64,000 bases of DNA, taken from assembly GCF_003254625.1 (NCBI RefSeq), contig NZ_QJRJ01000081.1, positions 124,001 through 188,000 on the forward strand, written 5' to 3'. Both the position numbers and the translations under genes were made by a program. The stretch is from Flavobacterium ginsenosidimutans. GTDB taxonomy: Bacteria > Bacteroidota > Bacteroidia > Flavobacteriales > Flavobacteriaceae. Positions 16,209 to 25,755 of this stretch are shown piece by piece; the stretch's first letter is position 1; every line of letters starts with the position of its first letter. The notes below the pieces were generated by a model. That model saw only the letters and a list, made by a program, of their open reading frames with translations, was not told the DNA's origin and made no database searches.

Positions 16209-17639
16209 AATAAGACCATAACATTTAAAAAGATTCTTTTTTTAGCCTTTCTTGGCTTGTTAATAATATCGTGCGCAAAACATACTTCTTCAGTTTCTTC
16301 TGATAATCCGTGGAAAAAAATGGATTTGGTTGTAAAAAGTATTCCGCAAACTCATTTTTCAAATAAGATTTATAATATAAATGATTTTGGAGCTGTTGCT
16401 GACGGTAAAACATTAAACACTTTGGCTTTTCAAAAAGCAATAAAAGAATGTGCAGCAAATGGCGGCGGACAAGTTTTAGTTCCAAACGGAAAGTATTTGA
16501 CAGGAGCAATTCATTTAGAAAGCAATGTCAATCTGCATTTAGAAGATAATGCTGAGATTCTTTTTAGTTTAAATCCGAACGATTATCCAATTGTTCATAC
16601 TTCTTGGGAAGGAACAGAATTGATGAATTATTCACCATTAATTTATGCGAAGAATAAAACCAATATTGCCATTACAGGAAAAGGAACATTAAACGGTCAG
16701 GCCGACAATACAAATTGGTGGATTTGGTCTGGAGGAAAAAACTACGGCTGGAAAAAAGGAATTCCGTCTCAAAACGATCCAACGAATCGTGAAGTTCTGG
16801 TTGATATGGCAGAAAAAGGAATTCCAGTTTCTGAAAGAGTTTTTGGGGAAGGACGTTATTTAAGACCAAATTTTATTGAATTTTTCGAATGCAATACTGC
16901 TTTAATAAAAGATATCAAAATAATCAATTCTCCTTTTTGGATTTTACATCCAATAAAAACCAATAATATGATTATTGATGGCGTAACAGTCAACAGTCAT
17001 GGCCCGAATAATGATGGTTGTGATCCTGAATATTCTCAAAATATTTTAATTAAAAACTGCACTTTCAATACTGGTGATGATTGTATTGCAATTAAAGCAG
17101 GACGTGATGCAGATGGGAGAAGAGTTGCAATTCCGAGTAAAAATATCATTGTACAAAACTGTAAAATGATTGATGGTCATGGGGGAGTTGTAATTGGAAG
17201 TGAAATTTCAGCTGGAGTGAATAATGTTTTCGTCGAAAATTGCGTAATGGATAGTCCAAATTTGGATCGCGCCATTCGTATCAAAACCAATTCAAAAAGA
17301 GGAGGAGTCATTGAAGATATTTATGTTCGAAATCTTGAAGTTGGAACAGTAAAAGAATGTGTTTTAAAACTGAATATGTTCTACAATGTCTATGGTTCTC
17401 AGATAGGCAACTTTATTCCAGTAATCAGAAATGTAAGCTTAGAGAATGTAACTGTAAAAAACGGTGGGAAATACAGCGTTTGGGCAGAAGGATACAAAGA
17501 GTCTCCAGTAGAAAATATTACACTAAAAAATGTAAAAATCCAGAAGGTAGATTCTGTCTATTTATTAAAAAACGTAAAAAACATAAATTTTATAAATACC
17601 TATATCAATGAGAAAAAAGTAGAATCTATTAACAACTAA
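16200..17639 (+). CDS. GH28 polygalacturonase, lipoprotein
   Basis: Hydrolyses alpha-1,4-galacturonosyl bonds of pectin. After a signal peptide with lipobox LIISC the protein has the right-handed beta-helix of family GH28. Catalytic aspartates are present: D272 (NNDGCDPEY) and D293/D294 (GDDCIAIKAG), with H327 (GHGGVVIGSE) and R360-I-K362 (RIKTN). A GTG at 16194 could start it two codons earlier; the ATG at 16200 is preferred. It is the first gene of a probable operon continuing with susC 30 bp downstream. A lipid anchor suggests it acts in the periplasm or at the cell surface. Confidence 0.93.
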   Translation: MITNKTITFKKILFLAFLGLLIISCAKHTSSVSSDNPWKKMDLVVKSIPQTHFSNKIYNINDFGAVADGKTLNTLAFQKAIKECAANGGGQVLVPNGKYLTGAIHLESNVNLHLEDNAEILFSLNPNDYPIVHTSWEGTELMNYSPLIYAKNKTNIAITGKGTLNGQADNTNWWIWSGGKNYGWKKGIPSQNDPTNREVLVDMAEKGIPVSERVFGEGRYLRPNFIEFFECNTALIKDIKIINSPFWILHPIKTNNMIIDGVTVNSHGPNNDGCDPEYSQNILIKNCTFNTGDDCIAIKAGRDADGRRVAIPSKNIIVQNCKMIDGHGGVVIGSEISAGVNNVFVENCVMDSPNLDRAIRIKTNSKRGGVIEDIYVRNLEVGTVKECVLKLNMFYNVYGSQIGNFIPVIRNVSLENVTVKNGGKYSVWAEGYKESPVENITLKNVKIQKVDSVYLLKNVKNINFINTYINEKKVESINN

Positions 17640-17669
17640 ACACTATCAATTAACCAAACTTTAAACCAC

Positions 17670-20600
17670 ATGAGTATTAAACAATTATCTAAGAAAAAAG
17701 AGAAGTACTTTGTATTTTTCTTTTTCCTGAATTTTTTGCTGTGCAGTTCTATATATGCACAGTCAACAACAATTGAAGGGAAGATTACCGACGCTACAGG
17801 AATGTCGCTGCCAGGGGTAAATGTTAATGAAAAGGGAACTAAAAATGGAACTTCGACAGATTTTGAAGGAAGTTTTAAAATTAATGTATCAAACAGTAAA
17901 GCGACCTTAATAATTAGCTATTTAGGATTTCAGACACAAGAAGTAAGTGTTGCTGGAAAAACGAAAATTAATGTAAGTTTAGCTGAACAATCAAACGCAT
18001 TAACAGAAGTTGTTGTCGTTGGATATGGTTCTGTAAAAAAGACAGACCTAACAGGATCTGTTAGTACAATTAGTGCCGCAACTATCACAGAAAGAAATAC
18101 AATCAATCCGTTAGAAGCTATTCAAGGGAGCACGCCAGGAGTTCAGATTTCGTCTTCATCAGGACGTGCAGGAGATGGATTTAAAGTAGTAATTAGAGGA
18201 AACAATTCCTTAATTGCAGACTCAAATAACCCAAGTGTGGTTGGTTCTTCGCCTTTATACGTTGTAGACGGTGTGCCAATGGATGGAATCGATTTCTTAA
18301 ATCCACAGGATATTGCCAGAATGGACGTTTTAAAAGATGCTTCTTCTGCTGCAATTTACGGTTCTAGAGGATCAAACGGGGTTATCATTGTTACAACAAA
18401 AAGCGGAACTAGCGCAAAAGCAGGAATCAGTGTAACTTTTGACACTTCTTACGGAAATAAAGTAGCAACGAGATTACCAAAAATGATGACTGGAGAAGAG
18501 TGGTGGAAATTCCATCAAGTTGCTTATATGAGTGCAACGCCTCTTACGCAAACTCCTGCACAATTAGCCACTTTAGCTGGAAATCAGAGTCCTTTATTGG
18601 TTTCTCGTGCAAACAGCGGTTACAATTTTGACTGGTATGATGCAGTACTTCAATCAGGAATGACAGAGAATAATTATTTAAATATTTCTGGACGTTCAGA
18701 TTCTGGTTTAAGCTATAACTTAGGATTCGGAATCCAAAGCGATCGCGGACTTATAGAAAATGATGCAACAGATAAATATTCTTTTAAATTAGGATTGAAT
18801 CATAAAATAAACGATAAATTTTCTACAGGAGTAAATGTTACAATTGCAAGATTAGATAACCAACTAGGAAGTGATTTGGCAATGCAGGATGCTTTTAGAT
18901 TAAGTCCACTTATGTCTCCATGGGCAATTGATGCGCAAGGAAATGAGAAAGTTGGAACTTTATTTTTCTTGCCAGGAAAATTGACTTATCCTGATGGCTC
19001 TTGGGCTATTAACAAAACTTCGACAGTGAATCCGTTAATGGAGATTGCTAATTCTTCTCAAACAGAAAAAACATGGCAAACTGTAGGAAATGCGTATTTC
19101 CAATATCAGCCACTAAAATGGCTTTCGTTTAAAACAACTTTTGCTGCAGGAATTATGGATACTCAAAATTCAAAATCTTACACAGCACAAACAAATGCAG
19201 GGGTAACCTTAAACGGGAAAAACTCAGCAACTTTAGAAAACGTAAACAACTTCAATTATACTTGGGATAATCAAATCGATTTGAAACATACTTTCAATGA
19301 AGTTCACGATGTAAGTGTTTTATTATTGCAAAGTTTGTATTCAAACACAGACGAAAACTCTTATATGTATTCTAATAACCAGCCTTTTGATGTAGGGACA
19401 GATAATATGGGTTCTGGTGCGCAAACGAGTTATGTAATAAAATCGGCTTTTGCGAAAAATACCTTAAACTCGTATGCAGTACGTTTAAACTATGCGTTTA
19501 AAGACAAATATTTGGTTACCGCTTCTTCAAGATGGGATGGTTCGTCTGTTTTATCTGAAGGCAACAAATGGGAAAGTTTTCCATCATTGGCTTTAGGATG
19601 GAAACTTAGTAAAGAGTCGTTTTTAGCAAATAGCTCAGTAGTTTCAGATTTAAAATTGCGTGCTAGTATTGGTTATACAGGAAATGATAACGTAGCTCCT
19701 TATACATCTCAGGCACTTTTAAACCAACAGACATTCTATGCCGCAGGTTCAAATGTTGTTCCAGGTTGGCAGTCAGAGAATTTGGCAAATCCAAATTTGA
19801 CTTGGGAAAAAACAAGAGAGTATAACTTAGGTCTTGATTTTGGATTCTTAAAAAATAGAATTACGGGTACAGTAGACGTATATGATAGATTATCAGACAA
19901 TTTGATTTACAAACAGCAATTGCCATCAGAATCAGGATGGAAAAATACATTTGCAAATGTTGGATCTGTTAGTAATAAAGGTATAGAAGCTTTATTAACT
20001 ACAAAAAACATTAAAACTCAGAAAGTAACTTGGGAAACGACTTTTACTTTTACTAAAAACGTAAATAAATTAGAGTCAATTTACAATCAGGATAAAGTAA
20101 GTGATATTGGAAACAAATTAATACTTGGTGAGCCATTAAACCCAAATTACAATTATGTTTATGATGGAGTTTGGCAAGAAAGCGAAGCCGCTCAAGCAGC
20201 ATCTTACGGAATGGCTCCTGGTCAAGCAAGACCAAAAGATTTAAACGGAGATGGTAAATTTAATCAAGATGATAGAACGGTAATTGGAAATCCAAATCCA
20301 GAATGGCAAGGAAGTTTGTATTCTAAATTAGTTGTAGGACAATTTGATTTTAATTTTTCTGTCTTAACAAGTCAAGGGCAAACTGTTTTAAGTACTTTCC
20401 ACCAAAACTTTGCCGATGTAAGTGACCGTGGGCGCCAAAAAATAGCAATGGATTATTTCATTCCAACAAATGGTACAGGAATCGAGGCTAATGCAAATAA
20501 TACAAACCCAAGACCAGGACCAGTAGCAACAGGTGCAGGTGCATATTGGACTTCTTTATTTGGGTATTACAGAGATGTTTCTTATGTGAAAATCAAAAAT

Positions 20601-20798
20601 ATATCTTTAGGTTATACTTTAGATTCTGAATTATTGAAAAAACTAAAAATTTCTAATTTCAGAATTTATGTAAACGTTCTAGATCCATTTGTGTTTACAG
20701 ATTTTGATGGTTACGATCCAGAATGGGCAGCTTCTCCATTTGGAGTAAACCGTCCAGCGGCAGTAACTACACAATTGGGATTAAGTGTTAAATTTTAA
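17670..20798 (+). CDS. susC: SusC/RagA-family TonB-linked outer-membrane transporter
   Basis: A 1042-residue SusC-type oligosaccharide importer. Order: signal peptide ending AQS, an N-terminal carboxypeptidase-regulatory-like beta-sandwich (about residues 34-115, starting TTIEGKITDATGMSLPGVNV), the plug with VVVVGYGSVKKTDLTGSV and the LYVVDGVPM / DVLKDASSAAIYGSRGSNGVIIVTTK blocks, then the beta-barrel to the C-terminal aromatic strand. Located between GH28 and SusD genes, it most likely imports oligogalacturonides or rhamnogalacturonan oligomers. The leader holds CAATTAACCAAACT, also seen before the second SusC region. Confidence 0.93.
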   Translation: MSIKQLSKKKEKYFVFFFFLNFLLCSSIYAQSTTIEGKITDATGMSLPGVNVNEKGTKNGTSTDFEGSFKINVSNSKATLIISYLGFQTQEVSVAGKTKINVSLAEQSNALTEVVVVGYGSVKKTDLTGSVSTISAATITERNTINPLEAIQGSTPGVQISSSSGRAGDGFKVVIRGNNSLIADSNNPSVVGSSPLYVVDGVPMDGIDFLNPQDIARMDVLKDASSAAIYGSRGSNGVIIVTTKSGTSAKAGISVTFDTSYGNKVATRLPKMMTGEEWWKFHQVAYMSATPLTQTPAQLATLAGNQSPLLVSRANSGYNFDWYDAVLQSGMTENNYLNISGRSDSGLSYNLGFGIQSDRGLIENDATDKYSFKLGLNHKINDKFSTGVNVTIARLDNQLGSDLAMQDAFRLSPLMSPWAIDAQGNEKVGTLFFLPGKLTYPDGSWAINKTSTVNPLMEIANSSQTEKTWQTVGNAYFQYQPLKWLSFKTTFAAGIMDTQNSKSYTAQTNAGVTLNGKNSATLENVNNFNYTWDNQIDLKHTFNEVHDVSVLLLQSLYSNTDENSYMYSNNQPFDVGTDNMGSGAQTSYVIKSAFAKNTLNSYAVRLNYAFKDKYLVTASSRWDGSSVLSEGNKWESFPSLALGWKLSKESFLANSSVVSDLKLRASIGYTGNDNVAPYTSQALLNQQTFYAAGSNVVPGWQSENLANPNLTWEKTREYNLGLDFGFLKNRITGTVDVYDRLSDNLIYKQQLPSESGWKNTFANVGSVSNKGIEALLTTKNIKTQKVTWETTFTFTKNVNKLESIYNQDKVSDIGNKLILGEPLNPNYNYVYDGVWQESEAAQAASYGMAPGQARPKDLNGDGKFNQDDRTVIGNPNPEWQGSLYSKLVVGQFDFNFSVLTSQGQTVLSTFHQNFADVSDRGRQKIAMDYFIPTNGTGIEANANNTNPRPGPVATGAGAYWTSLFGYYRDVSYVKIKNISLGYTLDSELLKKLKISNFRIYVNVLDPFVFTDFDGYDPEWAASPFGVNRPAAVTTQLGLSVKF

Positions 20799-20811
20799 TA
20801 AAGATATTCAA

Positions 20812-22485
20812 ATGAAAAAAATATTAGTAATGATAGGAATAATTGCTGCAGCTGTAAGTTCTTGCAGTGATTATATTGAAGAAGATAGCCGCTCTTTTGT
20901 ACCAGCAGACGCAACATACAAAACGGCATCAGGATTCCAGTTATTGGTAAATACGAACTATGCTTGGCTGAAAGGAATTTATGGTGGAAACCCATGGCTT
21001 TTTGAAGCTGGAACCGATATGTATGCAGAAGGAAGAACTCCAGAGCCAGCAGGATTAAGCCAATACGCGCTTTTAATTCCTTCTTCAGACAATGTTGCAG
21101 ATTTGTACAATTCTTGTTACCAGCAGATCCAGGCAGTAAATAAGACTGTTTATTATTCTACAATTACAGAACAAACACCAAATTTAAATACACTTTTAGG
21201 TGAAGCTCGTTATTTAAGAGCAAATGCATATTTCTTATTAGTGCAGACTTATGGTGGTGTGCCGATCGTTTTGGATAATATTACCACTCCAGTTTTATTT
21301 TTTACAAGAAATACTGCCGAAGAAGTATATACACAAATTATTGCCGATTTAGATTTCGCTTTAGCTAATGTTGGAACTTCGGCTTATGCTACTACTGGAA
21401 AAGTAAACAAAAGAGCAGTAAACGATTTGTTGGCAAAAGTGTATTTAACAAGAGGATATGAAACTTTCGGAAAAGCAGATGATTTCTCTAAAGCAGCAGC
21501 TTATGCAGATGCAGCAATTGGTGGCCAGACTTTAGCAATTGCATTCGATCAGTTATTTAAACCTGGAAATGATTTAAATGCAGAAACGATTTTTTCTGTG
21601 CAATACGATAAAGCTTCTACAAGTACAGATCCAACAAAATTGGGTAACAATCAGTTTTACTATTTCAGTTCTTATTTAGGAGGAGCAGAAACAGGAGCTC
21701 CATTAAGAAGTTACAATTTATGTCCGACAGATTATGCTTTAGGTTTATATGAAAAAGGTGATGCAAGATGGAATGCTACTTTCATGACCGAAATTTTAGA
21801 GGGACCTGAAACAACAAACGGAGTTACAAAAACTATTTTATACTATCCGTACTACAGAAGCTCAAATCCATCTTCTCTAAAAATAAGACATTTTTACGAG
21901 CCAAAATGGTTTACTGAAGCAGACAAAACGGCTTATATGACAACTAATGCTTCTAGATTAGCCTCGACATTTGTATACCATCCTTGGGGAGAATATTCTG
22001 CAGCGCATACGCTAATTAAAAACTTAGACTGTTACACTATTCCGGTTAAGAAATTTGATGATCCAGATCCAACTACACCATCAAGTACTGGACCAGTAAG
22101 TACAAGAGATATTATTGTTTCTAGACTTGGAGAAACTTACCTAGTTGCGGCAGAAGCCTATTTAAAAGCAGGAAATCCAGGAACAGGATTAGATCGTTTA
22201 AATGAAGTAAGAAGAAGAGCAGGTGTTGCCAATGCAACTTTAGCTCAATTTAATATCGATTATATCTTAGACGAAAGAGGACGCGAACTATTAGGAGAAT
22301 ACAAACGCTGGTTCGACTTAAAACGTACAGGAACTTTAGTGGCAAGAGCTTCAGCTCATAATTATAAGATAAAAGAAGCAAATTTTGTTGGTGTAGATGG
22401 TAAACTTAAAATTTTAAGACCAATTCCGCAATCAGCTTTAGATTTGAATCAGAATAAAGATTTTCCTCAAAATCCTGGTTATTAG
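20812..22485 (+). CDS. susD: SusD/RagB-family glycan-binding lipoprotein
   Basis: A 557-residue surface lipoprotein that caps the SusC channel and binds the glycan. A lipobox (VSSC) follows a short signal; the TPR-rich SusD fold shows in LLGEARYLRANAYFLLVQTYGGVPI and in the C-terminal LDERGRELLGEYKRWFDLKRTG motif, which is diagnostic of the family. The frame also opens at 20785 inside susC, but the ATG at 20812 gives a proper lipoprotein signal and is preferred. It starts 13 bp after susC. Confidence 0.95.
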   Translation: MKKILVMIGIIAAAVSSCSDYIEEDSRSFVPADATYKTASGFQLLVNTNYAWLKGIYGGNPWLFEAGTDMYAEGRTPEPAGLSQYALLIPSSDNVADLYNSCYQQIQAVNKTVYYSTITEQTPNLNTLLGEARYLRANAYFLLVQTYGGVPIVLDNITTPVLFFTRNTAEEVYTQIIADLDFALANVGTSAYATTGKVNKRAVNDLLAKVYLTRGYETFGKADDFSKAAAYADAAIGGQTLAIAFDQLFKPGNDLNAETIFSVQYDKASTSTDPTKLGNNQFYYFSSYLGGAETGAPLRSYNLCPTDYALGLYEKGDARWNATFMTEILEGPETTNGVTKTILYYPYYRSSNPSSLKIRHFYEPKWFTEADKTAYMTTNASRLASTFVYHPWGEYSAAHTLIKNLDCYTIPVKKFDDPDPTTPSSTGPVSTRDIIVSRLGETYLVAAEAYLKAGNPGTGLDRLNEVRRRAGVANATLAQFNIDYILDERGRELLGEYKRWFDLKRTGTLVARASAHNYKIKEANFVGVDGKLKILRPIPQSALDLNQNKDFPQNPGY

Positions 22486-22530
22486 TAATTTGTTAGTTTT
22501 TTGAGAACTATGTTTTTTGAAGTAGTTAAA

Positions 22531-22566
22531 AAGGAGTTTGACTATAGGTCGAACTCCTTTCTTAAC
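22531..22566 (+). terminator. Hairpin after susD
   Basis: 12-bp stem (22531-22542 with 22548-22559, one G-T pair), 5-nt loop and a T-rich end. It lies between susD and the esterase, where many sus operons have a partial terminator that lowers expression of the downstream enzymes. Confidence 0.7.
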
Positions 22567-22584
22567 TGAAAAGTCAGAAATGAA

Positions 22585-23520
22585 ATGAGAAGTAAATTAA
22601 TTTTAATAGTGTTTTTGAATGTTATTGCGGTTCACAGCCAGCAATATAAGGTTGATACATCGTATACAATCAAAAGTACTTTTACGAAATTAATTAAGAA
22701 ATATCCGTTCATCACAATTCCAGAAATTAAGCCAAACCCAGAAGTTAAAGAAAGCTTCGATTTGGTTTACAATCAAGAACAAGATAGAATTTTGCATTTT
22801 GATGCTTTCATTAACAGCAAAAAGAAAAAAAATCCAGCTGTAATATTGATTCACGGCGGAGGTTGGAGATCAGGAAACAAAAGCCAGATGCAGTTTATTG
22901 GAAAAGAAATTGCGGCAAAAGGCTATTCGTGTTTTTCGATTGAATATAGATTGTCGTTGGAAGCAAAATATCCGACAGGAGTTGTAGATGTAAAAAATGC
23001 TATAAAATTCATTAAAGACAATGCCACAAAATTTAATGTTGATCCTAATAAAATAGCAGTTTTAGGCTGTTCTTCTGGGGGACAAATGGCATCGTTAATA
23101 GGAACGACAAATAATAATTCTCTTTTCGAAGATCCTTCTTTTAAAAGTAAATCTTCATCAAAAGTAAATGCGATTATTGATGTAGACGGAGTTTTAGCAT
23201 TCAAACATCCAGAATCATCAGAAGGAGATATGGCAGCATTTTGGCTTGGTGGAAAATCAGATGAAATTCCTGAGAACTGGAAAAATGCTTCGGCGCTAAG
23301 TCATACCGATAAAAATACGCCGCCAGTTTTATATATCTGCAGCAGTATTCCGAGATTTCATGCAGGAAGAGACGATATGATCAAGATTTTGAATGAGAAT
23401 AAAATTTACAATGAAGTGCAGACTTTTCCAGATTCGCCACATTCATTTTGGTTTTACGAACCTTGGTTTGAACAGACAATCTCGTACAGCGTACGATTTT
23501 TAGATAAAATTTTTAAATAA
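22585..23520 (+). CDS. Secreted alpha/beta-hydrolase (pectin-locus esterase)
   Basis: A 311-residue alpha/beta-hydrolase with a short signal peptide (ending near VHSQ). The HGGGWRSGN oxyanion motif, the nucleophile elbow GCSSGG and a late His in PDSPHSFWF define the BD-FAE-like / carbohydrate esterase type. The elbow Gly-Cys-Ser-Ser-Gly differs from the more usual Gly-x-Ser-Ala-Gly of the paralogue at 3188-4126, with which it shares the general layout. In a pectin operon the likely job is removal of acetyl or other acyl esters; the substrate is not proven. Confidence 0.78.
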   Translation: MRSKLILIVFLNVIAVHSQQYKVDTSYTIKSTFTKLIKKYPFITIPEIKPNPEVKESFDLVYNQEQDRILHFDAFINSKKKKNPAVILIHGGGWRSGNKSQMQFIGKEIAAKGYSCFSIEYRLSLEAKYPTGVVDVKNAIKFIKDNATKFNVDPNKIAVLGCSSGGQMASLIGTTNNNSLFEDPSFKSKSSSKVNAIIDVDGVLAFKHPESSEGDMAAFWLGGKSDEIPENWKNASALSHTDKNTPPVLYICSSIPRFHAGRDDMIKILNENKIYNEVQTFPDSPHSFWFYEPWFEQTISYSVRFLDKIFK

Positions 23521-23532
23521 TTTAGAATACAA

Positions 23533-24498
23533 ATGAAAGCAAAAATCACCACAGCAATTTTATTTTTCGCGGGTTTAACTGCCGTAAATGCGCAGAAGTA
23601 TGATATTAAAACCAATAAAACTTATGCCGAAATATCTGCAAAAACAGACGGAAAATGGGAAGGAAGAAAGTATAAAGGCGGAACGGTTTTTAAAAATGTG
23701 GACCGATTAAAACTGGCTCCAGAACATACAGATCACTCTTTTGATATTCGTTATGAAGGGCCAGGATGGGAAAATAACAGAATTGGCTATCGTTTGTATT
23801 TAGATTGGAGAAATGCTATTGATATCTTCGGAAAAAAGACATCAGAAAATATTCTGCCAATAGTTGGACAAGATGGTTTCGATTCGTATCACAATATGAG
23901 CGATTGGGGCGCAGATATTCTAAAAGCAGGAAAAGGAATCGGAATTGGTTCTATCGATCGTTATTTAAATAATGAAAAATTACACTTCCGTGAAGTAGAT
24001 TCAACTATTGCCACAGTTGCTAATAAATCGAATGAATCTGTGGTAAAAGTGAATTATTATGGATGGAAAACTGCTTCAGATAAAATTGATTTTATTTCAG
24101 AATTGACTATTAAGCCAGATCAGCTTTATACAAAACATACAATTAAAGCTTCGCAAGCAATACAAGGAATTTGTACTGGAATTGTAAAGACAAAAACGGC
24201 TGAATTGCTTAAAAAAGAAAGTAAAAATAAAAAATGGGCTTATTTGGCAACTTACGGAGAACAATCTTTGGTTCCTGATAAGTTAGGTATGGCAATTTTT
24301 TATGAAATTAGTAGTATCGAAAATATAGCAGATACGGATTTAGATTATCTTTTAGTTTTTAAGCCAACCACAAAAGCAGTTACTTTTTATCTTTTAGGAG
24401 CTTGGGAACAAGAAGTTAACGGAATTAAAACAAAAGAAGAATTTGCTAAATATTTAGATAAACAATTAGAAGTGCTAAATAAAAAAGGTAAAATGTAA
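23533..24498 (+). CDS. DUF4861 family secreted protein
   Basis: A 321-residue exported protein (signal ends NAQ). The core carries the DUF4861 blocks GPGWENNRIGYRLYLDWRNAIDIFGK, YHNMSDWGADILKAGKGIGIG and a C-terminal LLGAWEQ. It corresponds to the second half of the longer paralogue at 39898-41181, with the N-terminal ~100 residues absent. DUF4861 genes are typical of Bacteroidota pectin and ulvan loci and often neighbour GH105 genes, as here 12 bp downstream. The function is not established; a carbohydrate-active role is inferred from context. Confidence 0.78.
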   Translation: MKAKITTAILFFAGLTAVNAQKYDIKTNKTYAEISAKTDGKWEGRKYKGGTVFKNVDRLKLAPEHTDHSFDIRYEGPGWENNRIGYRLYLDWRNAIDIFGKKTSENILPIVGQDGFDSYHNMSDWGADILKAGKGIGIGSIDRYLNNEKLHFREVDSTIATVANKSNESVVKVNYYGWKTASDKIDFISELTIKPDQLYTKHTIKASQAIQGICTGIVKTKTAELLKKESKNKKWAYLATYGEQSLVPDKLGMAIFYEISSIENIADTDLDYLLVFKPTTKAVTFYLLGAWEQEVNGIKTKEEFAKYLDKQLEVLNKKGKM

Positions 24499-24510
24499 AA
24501 CGTAATCTTT

Positions 24511-25734
24511 ATGCGTAAATCTCTTTCTGCGAAGTTCAATTTTTTAAAAGCGACATTGATTTTACTGTTGTTTTTTGGAAGTAAAATCAATGCTCAAAAT
24601 CAAGCTGATTCTGAAAATACTGTTATTTCATACGATTTAAAATGGTCGGAGCGTACAGCGCTTTCCATTTTAAATGAATATCCAAATGCTTGGCAACTGG
24701 ACGGAAATGACAGACCAAAATGGGATTATAAAATGGGTTTTGTATTGTCTGGTTTTGAAAAATTATATCAAAAAACAAACGATAAAAAATACCAGAAATA
24801 TATCAAAGATTATGTTGATGGAATGATTGACAGCACTGGAAATATTAAAAAATACGATATTAAAGAATACAATATCGATTATTTAAATCCAGGAAAATTG
24901 CTCTTTAATCTGTATGATGAAACGAAAGATTCGCGCTATTTACAGATCATTGGAAAGCTGAGAAATCAATTAGAAAGTCAGCCGAGAACACCAAGCGGAG
25001 GTTTTTGGCACAAACAAATCTACCCAAACCAAATGTGGATTGATGGTTTGTATATGGCAGAACCTTTCTATACGCAATTTACGGTTAAGTACGAAAAAGG
25101 AAAAAGCTTAGATGATATTGCTAAACAATTTGAAATAGTTCAGAATCATTTTGTAGATAAAAAAACAGGTTTGGTTTACCAAGCTTGGGATGAAAGTAAA
25201 GAGATTGCTTGGGCAGATAAACAAACGGGAACTTCGCCAACAATTTGGGGACGCGGTATAGGATGGTATATGGTTGCTTTGGTTGAAACTTTAGATTATT
25301 TTCCAAAATCTCATCCTAAGTATAAAGTTTTGGTAAGCTATTTAGAGCAGATTTCAAAGAGTGTAAATCAATACAAAAGCGAATCTGGATTATGGTATCA
25401 AGTAGCAGATAAGCCTGAATTGTATGCAAATTACGTTGAACCATCGGCTTCTGGAATGATTATTTATGCTTTTGCAAAAGGAGCCAATAAAGGGTATTTG
25501 TCTTCAAGCTATAAAACAACAGCTAAAAAATCATTTGAAAGTTTTGTAAAAGAGTTTGTGAAAGTTGATAAAAAAGGAGAAATCAATATTTTGAATGTTT
25601 CATCTAATGTTGGTTTAGGAGGAAAACCTTTCCGAGACGGCACAAACAATTATTATCTGTCTTCCAAAACAAAAGAGAATGGCGCAATAGGTCTTGGAGC
25701 ATTTTTATTGGCTGCAATTGAATTAGAAAAATAG
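24511..25734 (+). CDS. GH105 unsaturated rhamnogalacturonyl/galacturonyl hydrolase (copy 1)
   Basis: Family GH105 enzymes cleave the terminal unsaturated uronate that lyases leave on pectic oligosaccharides, giving 5-keto-4-deoxyuronate for KduI. The 407-residue protein has a signal peptide ending AQN and the alpha6/alpha6-barrel blocks SGGFWHKQIYPNQMWIDGLYM, with the catalytic Asp at about residue 178, WGRGIGWYMVALVETLDY and LWYQV. The neighbouring gene at 25756 encodes a close paralogue, so this is a tandem duplication. A signal peptide suggests periplasmic action. Confidence 0.9.
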   Translation: MRKSLSAKFNFLKATLILLLFFGSKINAQNQADSENTVISYDLKWSERTALSILNEYPNAWQLDGNDRPKWDYKMGFVLSGFEKLYQKTNDKKYQKYIKDYVDGMIDSTGNIKKYDIKEYNIDYLNPGKLLFNLYDETKDSRYLQIIGKLRNQLESQPRTPSGGFWHKQIYPNQMWIDGLYMAEPFYTQFTVKYEKGKSLDDIAKQFEIVQNHFVDKKTGLVYQAWDESKEIAWADKQTGTSPTIWGRGIGWYMVALVETLDYFPKSHPKYKVLVSYLEQISKSVNQYKSESGLWYQVADKPELYANYVEPSASGMIIYAFAKGANKGYLSSSYKTTAKKSFESFVKEFVKVDKKGEINILNVSSNVGLGGKPFRDGTNNYYLSSKTKENGAIGLGAFLLAAIELEK

Positions 25735-25755
25735 TAGAATTTAATATATTTTGAA